From contig JAIPBY010000104.1 of NCBI GenBank assembly GCA_021738605.1, positions 1 through 8,323 on the forward strand: a DNA stretch of 8,323 nucleotides, given 5' to 3'. The stretch is from Chitinophagaceae bacterium. Lineage in GTDB: Bacteria > Bacteroidota > Bacteroidia > Chitinophagales > Chitinophagaceae. This document shows, one piece after another, positions 1-6,344 of the stretch (its first letter is position 1; each line of letters opens with the position of its first letter). The notes beneath the pieces are model-generated. The model was not told the DNA's origin. It worked only from the letters and a program-made list of their open reading frames with translations, and made no database searches. The position numbers and the translations under genes are program-made.

Positions 1-2
1 TA

Positions 3-1655
3 GCTGGATTGGGCTATAGCAATCAAAAGACAAAAAAAAGCCAGGTAAACCATCAATATGCTTTTTTAAACGGTCGATTTGCCAAGGATTATGCTAAAAC
101 CGGAAAAGCATTTGGTCTTGGTGTTTCTTTTTATCAATACGGCAGTGTAAATCCTATTAATCCATCTCCCCTTAACGCTAAGTTTTTCGCTCTTTCAGGT
201 GCCTATCATATCAGGCTTTCTAAAGATGAAAGCCATATTTTGAGTATTGGTAGCCAGTTTGCATTTGCCAATGCCACAGCAAGCGAAAAGGGATCTTTTT
301 ATGAAAAGGAAATCAATGGCGGTGGTTTCAGGTGGACAGATATGGACAGTTCAGGTTTGAGGAAAGACATTGCTGGATACATGGATTGGAATTTGGGTGT
401 CAACTATAAATACACAGCTGAAAACATTACAATTGAAGCAGGTATTGGTGGATATCATTTTACCCATCCCAAAATGGCTGTGATCACCCCGGATAAAGAA
501 ACTAGACTCCGCGGAAGGATGGTTTTCCACGGGAAAATGGACATTCAGGTTGCGCCTAAAAGGGCTCTGGTTTTCAATAATATATTTTGGACTGAGGGGT
601 TGTACTGGTGGAGCAATTGGATTGATTTGTATACACTTGTTGCCAACTGGTCAGGGGTTGAATTTGTGAAGACGGATATGTCAGACAACAAATTTACGAT
701 GAATTACGGCCTGTATACCCGTTCATTCAAAACCGTTATGCCCTATATATCTGCATTTCCAGGACGTGGCGTTAATTTGAGACTTAGCTATGAAATTCCG
801 ATCGCCTCGAATCTATACAATTCATATACTGCAAAAAGGTTTGAATTGGCATTACAATATACTCCTATCAAAAGAGATAAAGACGGCAAACCTAAAAATG
901 ATAGCAGGAAGTATATTGCACAAAAAGAAAGGGCCAGGAGAGATTCTCTGCTACAACTGGGTGATTCAGTACTACAAAAACAATTGGAAATTAAAAGAGT
1001 TGCTGACTCAATTGCCAAACTTGGAAACAATGGTGGAAAATTGGGTACAACGGCGCCTGGGGACAGGGATGGAGATGGCGTTACGGATCTTGTTGATAAA
1101 TGTCCTGATGAACCTGGTCTGCTTACCAATGAAGGATGTCCGATTGGTGACAGGGATGGTGATGGACTTAGCGATAATATTGATGCATGTCCTGACCAGC
1201 CTGGTCCTTTAGAAAATCAGGGATGCCCCAATATTTTAAAGAGTTCTTCAAAGAAACCCATCTATAATCCTGAAGAATACTATTCATCAATGTCTCCAGC
1301 TGATTTTTCATTGAAAGATACCGTACAGTTCTATACTTTCTTTGACTTAAATTCTGCACGTCTAACACAAAACAGTTATGTACTATTAAACAAAATAGTT
1401 GAATTTCTCAGGAGGAACAATGAATACCGTTGCGTCATTGATGGTCATGCAGATTTTGAAGGGAATGAAGAAGCAAATTGGAAAATATCCGAGAAAAGGG
1501 CATTGGTTGTCAAAAGTTACCTTTCAAGTTATGGTATTTCTGTCATGAGACTACAATCAAACTTCTATGGCAAAACACGAATGCTACCTATTTTCGATAA
1601 AAATTTGATGTGGATGAACAGGAGAGATGAAATACTCTTGATCAAGGTTAAATAG
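3..1655 (+). CDS. PorP/SprF-like outer-membrane protein with TSP3 repeats and C-terminal OmpA domain (5' partial)
   Basis: This is probably an outer-membrane beta-barrel protein tied to peptidoglycan. The frame is open from the left edge (first whole codon at 3). The first possible start, TTG at 9, is not credible because signal peptide and first barrel strands are missing, so the gene is truncated by the window. Residues below count from that TTG. Residues 1 to about 290 alternate aromatic, glycine-rich beta strands like the PorP/SprF family of type IX secretion and gliding proteins. A charged, helix-prone linker (about 295-350) follows, then two calcium-binding TSP3-type repeats (352-407, DRDGDG twice), then an OmpA domain (about 436-548). 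The OmpA domain keeps the Asp of GHAD (D482) and the Arg of EKRA (R497), spaced like the diaminopimelate-binding pair of OmpA. It ends at TAG, 5 bp before the deacetylase. The fold is fairly sure; a direct role in secretion is inference. Confidence 0.88.
   Translation, partial: AGLGYSNQKTKKSQVNHQYAFLNGRFAKDYAKTGKAFGLGVSFYQYGSVNPINPSPLNAKFFALSGAYHIRLSKDESHILSIGSQFAFANATASEKGSFYEKEINGGGFRWTDMDSSGLRKDIAGYMDWNLGVNYKYTAENITIEAGIGGYHFTHPKMAVITPDKETRLRGRMVFHGKMDIQVAPKRALVFNNIFWTEGLYWWSNWIDLYTLVANWSGVEFVKTDMSDNKFTMNYGLYTRSFKTVMPYISAFPGRGVNLRLSYEIPIASNLYNSYTAKRFELALQYTPIKRDKDGKPKNDSRKYIAQKERARRDSLLQLGDSVLQKQLEIKRVADSIAKLGNNGGKLGTTAPGDRDGDGVTDLVDKCPDEPGLLTNEGCPIGDRDGDGLSDNIDACPDQPGPLENQGCPNILKSSSKKPIYNPEEYYSSMSPADFSLKDTVQFYTFFDLNSARLTQNSYVLLNKIVEFLRRNNEYRCVIDGHADFEGNEEANWKISEKRALVVKSYLSSYGISVMRLQSNFYGKTRMLPIFDKNLMWMNRRDEILLIKVK
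1062..1229 (+). repeat. Two tandem TSP3-type calcium-binding repeats inside the OmpA-family gene
   Basis: The two copies begin at 1062 and 1149, a period of 87 bp, and share an almost identical DNA core (GACAGGGATGG, one differing base, then GATGG). Each encodes DRDGDG, then a CPD segment, and closes with a GCP. This is the usual thrombospondin type 3 pattern, in which Asp side chains bind calcium and the cysteines may pair. It acts as a rigid spacer between barrel and OmpA domain. The DNA repeat is explained by the protein repeat. Confidence 0.85.
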
Positions 1656-1660
1656 TAAAG

Positions 1661-2647
1661 ATGCCGGACAACAAACAGGGAGTATTTTGTATCTCCCTGG
1701 ATTTCGAATTGCAATGGGGAGTTTTTGAGAAAATGACTGTAGGCAATCCAGCCAACAATTATTTTGAAAATACTCGTTTTGCAATACCACAAATGCTTCA
1801 GTTGTTTTCTCAGTATCAAATTCAAGTTACTTGGGCGATTGTTGGAATGATCTATAATCAAAATTTAGAAATGTGGAAAATGAATAGGCCTGATTTGATT
1901 CCTGATTATGCAAATAAAACCGTTTCATCTTACCATTGGTGTGATGAACAACATCAACATATTGAAGAATCAAATTTATTTGCTCCACACCTGATAGATC
2001 AAATCAAGTCCACTCCTGGAGTAGAAATCGGAACACATACATACAGTCACTTTTATTGTCAGGAAAATGGTCAGACTCCTGATCAATTTAAAGCAGATCT
2101 TGAGAAGGCCATACAGCTCGCTTTGTTAAAAGGAATCGTTATTGAATCATTGGTCTTTCCTAGAAACCAGTTCAATCCTGCTTACTTGGAAGTTTGCCGA
2201 CAAGTTGGCATAAAGTCAGTTAGAACAAATCCGGATAAATGGTACTGGGATACTAGCAAGAAAGACTCACTGGCGATCAAACTCATGCGAACTGGGGATG
2301 CTTGGTTGCCAATCAATAAAAAAAGTGTGGTAACAAAGGAATCAATAGACTCCTCATTGGATCCAGTTCAACTTCCTGCAAGCAGGCTATACAAAGCCTG
2401 GACAAAAAATAAATTGCTGAACACACTCAAATTGAAACGTATTTTTTCAGAGATGACCAATGCTGCAAAACTTGGTAGAGTCTACCATCTTTGGTGGCAT
2501 CCTCATAATTTTGGCTATCATCCGGTTGAGTGTTTAACTGAATTAAAGGCAATACTGGAACACTATTCTTTTCTAAAAAAAGAATATGGATTCTTGAGCC
2601 TGAATATGAAAGGTCTCAGAAATCATTTGATCAACTACAACGCATGA
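1661..2647 (+). CDS. Polysaccharide deacetylase family protein (NodB homology, CE4-like)
   Basis: This is a predicted metal-dependent deacetylase that removes N- or O-acetyl groups from a sugar or glycan. The 328 residues open with a hydrophobic beta strand and SLDFELQWG (D14, E16), the counterpart of the NodB motif with the catalytic Asp. GTHTYSH (H126, H130) is the metal-binding His pair. FPRNQFN (R168) matches the third motif, and WWHPHN (H280, H282) is the likely late catalytic His motif. There is no signal peptide or membrane segment, so it probably acts in the cytoplasm, unlike peptidoglycan or PNAG deacetylases. It starts 5 bp after the outer-membrane gene, and its stop overlaps the next start as ATGA. 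ATG 1661 is chosen because the first motif begins within ten residues. The substrate is not visible; a lipid-linked or nucleotide-linked amino sugar made by the neighbours is an inference. Confidence 0.85.
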   Translation: MPDNKQGVFCISLDFELQWGVFEKMTVGNPANNYFENTRFAIPQMLQLFSQYQIQVTWAIVGMIYNQNLEMWKMNRPDLIPDYANKTVSSYHWCDEQHQHIEESNLFAPHLIDQIKSTPGVEIGTHTYSHFYCQENGQTPDQFKADLEKAIQLALLKGIVIESLVFPRNQFNPAYLEVCRQVGIKSVRTNPDKWYWDTSKKDSLAIKLMRTGDAWLPINKKSVVTKESIDSSLDPVQLPASRLYKAWTKNKLLNTLKLKRIFSEMTNAAKLGRVYHLWWHPHNFGYHPVECLTELKAILEHYSFLKKEYGFLSLNMKGLRNHLINYNA

Positions 2648-3822
2648 TAGAGAACCAAAATCCTCTCTTAATTCGCGTTTGTACAGTACCCTTGTCACTG
2701 CATAAATTACTGAAGGGCCAAATGAGGTATATGCAGGAAAAAGGATTTCTGGTTCATATGGTTTCTTCTCCTGGTCCTGAAATTGCTGCCATTCTGGAAT
2801 CAGAGGGTTGTGGTTTAACGACCATATCTATGACAAGAAATATCAGCCCAATGCAGGATTTTTTATCCTTGATAAGACTACTGGTGCTTTTTTTTAAAAT
2901 GAAACCTGCCATTATACACACCCATACACCTAAAGCGGGTTTACTGGGAATGATAGCAGCCTCATTGGCTGGTGTTCCTGTAAAATTGCATACCATTGCT
3001 GGCCTTCCTTGGATGGAGAGCAGAGGAATCAAGAAATTATTGCTCAAGAAAATTGAAAAACTGACCATTTCCTTTTCTACCCGGGTTCATGTCAATTCAT
3101 TGAATTTGTTACACTTTATTCGCCGTGAAGGAATAGATTCAACACCTTCAAAACTGAAATTAATTGGTAATGGTTCTTCAAATGGTATTGATACAGAATA
3201 TTTTTCACGCGCTGTGGTTAGCATTGATCAGGTAAATGTACTGAAGCAGTTTTCAAAACTTAAAAAGAATGGCTTTGTTTGGTTATTTGTAGGTAGAATC
3301 GTTGGAGATAAGGGTATTCTTGAGCTGGTTGAGGCATTCATGAAATTACAAGTTCAGCATCCTGAAGACCAACTTTGGTTGGTAGGCCCTTTTGAAAAGA
3401 AAGATAGTTTGAAACCAGGTTTGAAATCTATCATAAATGAGAATGAAAACATCATCAGTTGGGGCTATTGTGATGACGTCAGGCCTTTTTTTAGTGCGGC
3501 GAACACATTAGTTTTCCCAAGTTACCGTGAAGGATTTCCCAATGTACCTTTACAGGCTGCTGCAATGGGATGCCCAATGATTCTTTCTGATATAAATGGT
3601 TGTAATGAGATTGTACAAAATAATGTGAATGGGATTTTGGTTCCTGTGAAGGACACCAATGCATTGGCTAATGCCATGTCATTTATACGTGCTAATGATG
3701 AGCAGCGTAAAACTTTTGCAGATAAAAGTTTAGATCTGATAAAGAAAAATTATAGTAACCAAGCTATATGGATGCTCCTAGAAGAAGAGTACAAAGAACT
3801 TTTGGCTACACAAAAAATATAA
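2644..3822 (+). CDS. Family 4 glycosyltransferase (GT-B fold)
   Basis: This enzyme likely transfers a sugar from a nucleotide donor to a lipid-linked acceptor on the inner face of the cytoplasmic membrane. The 392 residues form two Rossmann-like halves. The N-terminal half has TVPLSLHKLLKGQMRYM near residues 14-30 and HTHTPKAG at 92-99, typical of GT4 enzymes from O-antigen and capsule loci. The C-terminal half has FVGRIVGDKG (R218, K223, which normally contact the donor phosphates) and YREGFPNVPLQAAAMG. In that motif the first Glu of the EX7E signature is E296 and the second is replaced by Gln (Q304); I recall the same change in related Bacteroidota enzymes, so it need not mean loss of activity. 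The start overlaps the deacetylase stop by 4 bp (ATGA), suggesting translational coupling. Retaining chemistry follows from the family; donor and acceptor cannot be read. It could be the second-sugar transferase after the PglC-like enzyme. Confidence 0.9.
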   Translation: MIENQNPLLIRVCTVPLSLHKLLKGQMRYMQEKGFLVHMVSSPGPEIAAILESEGCGLTTISMTRNISPMQDFLSLIRLLVLFFKMKPAIIHTHTPKAGLLGMIAASLAGVPVKLHTIAGLPWMESRGIKKLLLKKIEKLTISFSTRVHVNSLNLLHFIRREGIDSTPSKLKLIGNGSSNGIDTEYFSRAVVSIDQVNVLKQFSKLKKNGFVWLFVGRIVGDKGILELVEAFMKLQVQHPEDQLWLVGPFEKKDSLKPGLKSIINENENIISWGYCDDVRPFFSAANTLVFPSYREGFPNVPLQAAAMGCPMILSDINGCNEIVQNNVNGILVPVKDTNALANAMSFIRANDEQRKTFADKSLDLIKKNYSNQAIWMLLEEEYKELLATQKI

Positions 3823-3824
3823 AA

Positions 3825-4493
3825 ATGACTGATTCAATTGAGATGAATTTTGTTTTGATGGGGGCTGGAGGTCATGGTGCTGTTGTAGCAGAAGCAATTG
3901 AGTTGGCTGGAGGTCAAATAACAACTTTTATTGATCATTACAATTCACAAGAACAATGTTGTGGATACGGCATCTTAAGAGATGAAAATTCCATTGCACT
4001 AAGTGATTCAACGTACATTATTACAATCGGCGACAACGCTACCCGTAAAGCGAGGGTAATGGAAAAAGTGAGGACATATGGTATTGTTAAACATCCAGGT
4101 GCTTCTATATCAAAAAGGTCAAGTATCGGGGGAGGGAGCGTCGTAATGGCTGGTGTTTGCATCAATGCCAATGCTCAAATTGGGAAACATTGCATCATCA
4201 ATACCAGCTCAACAATTGACCATGATTGTATAATTGAGAATTATGTGCATGTTGCACCTTCGTCTGCGCTCGCAGGTGGTGTCTCAATTGGTGAGGGTAG
4301 TTTCATAGGGCTTGGTGCTTTTATCATTCAGGGCGTTAAAATTGGCAAATGGTGCATTATTGGTGCTGGCTCAGTTGTCCTGAAGGATGTACCAGATTTT
4401 TCAATTGTTGCAGGAGTGCCTGCTAAATTTATAAGAATAAATGAGCGATCAAATGAAGAAGAGGATTTGGCTATCGCCACCCCACATGAGTAA
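3825..4493 (+). CDS. pglD: NeuD/PglD-family sugar N-/O-acetyltransferase (left-handed beta helix)
   Basis: This is a predicted acetyl-CoA-dependent acetyltransferase acting on a UDP-4-amino sugar. From ATG 3825 it has 222 residues, close to PglD and NeuD. The N-terminal part is a small Rossmann-like domain with GAGGHG (13-18), which binds the nucleotide sugar. Residues about 86-204 are hexapeptide repeats forming the left-handed beta helix. SSTIDHDC places H133 with D134 where PglD has its catalytic His-Glu, and GVPAKFIR closes the helix. ATG 3825 lies two bases after the GT4 stop; ATG 3843 is possible too, just before the conserved part. The longer start at 3768 would add 19 unrelated residues inside the GT4 gene. 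The last 53 bp overlap the aminotransferase, so the acidic tail (NEEEDLAIATPHE) lies past the conserved fold. With a PglE-like aminotransferase and PglC-like transferase next door, the PglD role is favoured over sialic acid O-acetylation; the symbol is by homology only. Confidence 0.88.
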   Translation: MTDSIEMNFVLMGAGGHGAVVAEAIELAGGQITTFIDHYNSQEQCCGYGILRDENSIALSDSTYIITIGDNATRKARVMEKVRTYGIVKHPGASISKRSSIGGGSVVMAGVCINANAQIGKHCIINTSSTIDHDCIIENYVHVAPSSALAGGVSIGEGSFIGLGAFIIQGVKIGKWCIIGAGSVVLKDVPDFSIVAGVPAKFIRINERSNEEEDLAIATPHE

Positions 4494-5601
4494 GAGTGAA
4501 ATGTCTTTTGTTCAAGAGGCTTTTGATACCAATTGGATAGCTCCGTTAGGTCCTGGTGTGGATGAGTTTGAACGGCAATTATCAGCTCAATTGAAAGGAT
4601 ATCATGTAACTGCAGTCAACAGTGGAACAGCAGCTTTACATTTGGCATTGATTTTGCTCAATGTTGGACAGGGTGATGAGGTAATATGCCAATCATTTAC
4701 GTTTGCGGCATCTGCAAATCCTGTAGTTTATCTTGGCGCCACACCCATTTTTATAGACAGTGATCCCGATACCTGGAACATCGATCCAGTTTTATTGGAA
4801 AAAGCTATTCAAGATCGACTCTCTCTTGGGAAAAGTGTGAAGGCAATTGTTTTTGTTAATCTTTATGGAATGCCTGCAAAGATTGAAAGTATTTTACCTA
4901 TTGCAGAAAAGTATTCAATTCCCATCATTGAAGATGCTGCTGAGTCACTGGGTTCTTCAATCAACAACATCCCTTGCGGTACGTTTGGCACCCTCGGTGT
5001 TATCTCATTCAATGGTAATAAAATAATTACTACAAGCGGTGGTGGTATTTTAATTTCTAAAGAAAATAAATTAATTGCTACCGCAAAACATTTGGCTACT
5101 CAGGCAAAAGATCCTGGAGTTTCATATCAACATTCCCAGATAGGATATAACTATAGGATAAGCAATATCCTTGCTAGCATTGGTATTGGACAATTATCAG
5201 TTTTAGAGGAAAGAGTACTTGCGAGAAGGTCCAATTACAATCGCTATGTTGATTATTTTTTAAATTGGAATCTGAAGGGGTTCAACTTTGAATTTCAAAT
5301 AGAACCTGCTGGTTTTTATTCAAATCGATGGCTTACATGCATTTTGGTTGATCCAATTAAAAATAAAGGGTTAGATGTTGAAATTATACGCTTAGCGTTA
5401 GAAAATGACCAAATTGAAGCAAGACCAGTTTGGAAACCGATGCATCTTCAACCTATTTTCAGCTCTTCTCTTTTTTATTCAAATGGGGTATCTGATCGAT
5501 TATTCCAAATTGGTCTTTGCCTGCCTAGTGGGTCAAGCCTTACGGATGAGGATTTTGATAGGATTTTTACATGTTTAGACACTTTACTAAATAAATATTA
5601 G
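4441..5601 (+). CDS. pglE: DegT/DnrJ/EryC1/StrS-family PLP aminotransferase, PglE/LegC-like
   Basis: This is a PLP-dependent sugar aminotransferase, probably converting a UDP-4-keto-6-deoxy-HexNAc to the 4-amino sugar with glutamate as donor. It has 386 residues, the usual family length. LSPPHMSKSE followed by NWIAPLGPGVDEFE opens the fold. NSGTAALHLAL (around 60-70) forms the phosphate-binding region. EDAAESLGS carries D165, which pairs with the PLP ring nitrogen, and SFNGNKIITTSGGG carries K194, the Schiff-base lysine. GYNYRISNI and IEARPVWKPMH also match. The NGNKIITTSGGG form and the C-terminal LCLPSG are those I recall from Campylobacter PglE. The start at 4441 (or 4453, ATGAAG) lies inside the acetyltransferase gene; the conserved N-terminus begins within the overlap, so the overlap is real. 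The phosphoglycosyl transferase starts 2 bp after its stop. A LegC-type legionaminic route is the main alternative. Confidence 0.92.
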   Translation: MSDQMKKRIWLSPPHMSKSEMSFVQEAFDTNWIAPLGPGVDEFERQLSAQLKGYHVTAVNSGTAALHLALILLNVGQGDEVICQSFTFAASANPVVYLGATPIFIDSDPDTWNIDPVLLEKAIQDRLSLGKSVKAIVFVNLYGMPAKIESILPIAEKYSIPIIEDAAESLGSSINNIPCGTFGTLGVISFNGNKIITTSGGGILISKENKLIATAKHLATQAKDPGVSYQHSQIGYNYRISNILASIGIGQLSVLEERVLARRSNYNRYVDYFLNWNLKGFNFEFQIEPAGFYSNRWLTCILVDPIKNKGLDVEIIRLALENDQIEARPVWKPMHLQPIFSSSLFYSNGVSDRLFQIGLCLPSGSSLTDEDFDRIFTCLDTLLNKY

Positions 5602-5603
5602 GA

Positions 5604-6215
5604 ATGTACGGAAATTTTATAAAACCTATTGGTGACTTTACGATTTCCTTTTTGGTATTGACTTTCATATCCCCTTTAATTGTTTTGATAAGTCTGTTAT
5701 TGGTAATTCAGAACAAGGGAGATTTTTTATTTTTTCAGTATCGGCCTGGGCTAAAAGGAAAACCTTTCAAGATTATTAAATTTAAAACCATGCTTGACGT
5801 ATATGATCATGCTGGGCAATTACTTCCTGATGCTCAAAGAATTACACCATTAGGACAGTTAATCAGAAAATGCTCACTGGATGAAGTTTTACAGCTGATC
5901 AATGTGCTGAAAGGAGAGATGAGCATCGTTGGACCGCGACCACTTTTGATGAAATACCTTTTTTTATATGATGCTAAGCAAATAAAAAGGCATGATGTTT
6001 TACCTGGTATTACAGGCTGGGCTCAGGTGAATGGCAGAAATCATTTGACCTGGAATAGAAAATTTGAACTTGATCTTGATTACCTTGACAAGAGGTCTTT
6101 CTTTTTAGATGCTAAAATCCTAGTGAAAACTTTTTTTATTGTTTTAACTAGGTCTGGTGTAAACAAAGAGGGATTACATCCGTCTAATGAATTCAAGGGC
6201 ACTTCTGCTTGTTGA
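5604..6215 (+). CDS. pglC: PglC-like undecaprenyl-phosphate sugar-1-phosphate transferase (monotopic phosphoglycosyl transferase)
   Basis: This enzyme starts glycan assembly by moving a sugar phosphate from UDP-sugar to undecaprenyl phosphate at the cytoplasmic membrane. It has 203 residues, the short PglC form without the extra membrane domain of WcaJ/WbaP. Residues about 8-36 form a single hydrophobic segment with S23-P24, the break that turns the helix back into the same leaflet. PFKIIKFKTM follows, then R88 and SLDE with D93-E94, the catalytic Asp-Glu pair. These fall at the same numbers I recall for Campylobacter PglC. GEMSIVGPRPLL, PGITGWAQVNGRN and the RSGVNKEG tail complete the family pattern. 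It sits 2 bp after the aminotransferase as last gene of the run. Given the neighbours, the likely substrate is UDP-diNAc-bacillosamine or a similar 4-acetamido sugar; specificity is inferred from context and resemblance, not proven. Confidence 0.93.
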   Translation: MYGNFIKPIGDFTISFLVLTFISPLIVLISLLLVIQNKGDFLFFQYRPGLKGKPFKIIKFKTMLDVYDHAGQLLPDAQRITPLGQLIRKCSLDEVLQLINVLKGEMSIVGPRPLLMKYLFLYDAKQIKRHDVLPGITGWAQVNGRNHLTWNRKFELDLDYLDKRSFFLDAKILVKTFFIVLTRSGVNKEGLHPSNEFKGTSAC

Positions 6216-6344
6216 GTTGTAATTTTTTGCATTCTTCTTGCATGAAGCTTCCTCAAGTTAACATGTCAATTACTTTGTTAACAACTAGTGGATAAACCCA
6301 TCCCTTCAAACCTTATATTTGTCGCCTGACCAAATCCAAAGAAA
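6216..6344 (+). other. Intergenic spacer between the glycan operon and smc
   Basis: This 129-bp AT-rich spacer has no plausible gene. It holds a T6 run (6223-6228) without a convincing stem before it, a direct repeat TTGCAT (6227-6232 and 6238-6243), a short palindrome GAAGCTTC (6244-6251), and an inverted repeat GTTAACA/TGTTAAC (6257-6263 and 6276-6282, 12-base loop). The inverted repeat could form a weak hairpin, but no T-run follows it. The boundary between the glycan genes and smc lies here; where transcription of the first ends is not resolved. Confidence 0.6.
6314..6321 (+). promoter_or_regulatory. Possible Bacteroidota -7 promoter element for smc
   Basis: TATATTTG matches the Bacteroidota -7 consensus TAnnTTTG exactly and lies 23 bases before the smc GTG, which would leave a short leader. 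No good TTTG or TTG element is present about 19-21 bases upstream; the nearest TTTG (6274-6277) is too far, with a 36-base gap. The match is short and could be chance in AT-rich DNA. Confidence 0.35.

Noticed and set aside
9..11. TTG at 9 as the true start of the outer-membrane gene
   Set aside because: The frame stays open to the left edge and the signal peptide and first strands of the PorP/SprF fold are missing.
788..1129. Reverse-strand open frame of 113 codons, and a forward one at 790-1212
   Set aside because: Both lie inside the outer-membrane protein gene, whose frame carries recognisable TSP3 repeats; their proteins show no motif and are shadows.
1062..1229. Tandem DNA repeat as a possible mobile or CRISPR-like element
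   Set aside because: The two 87-bp units are fully explained by in-frame TSP3 protein repeats.
3768..3824. Earlier ATG for the acetyltransferase
   Set aside because: It would add 19 residues (Arg-rich, unlike the family) read out of frame within the end of the GT4 gene; ATG 3825 directly follows the GT4 stop.
6216..6290. Rho-independent terminator after the PglC-like gene
   Set aside because: The T6 run lacks a GC-rich stem before it, and the only inverted repeat (7-bp arms, AT-rich) has no T-run after it.
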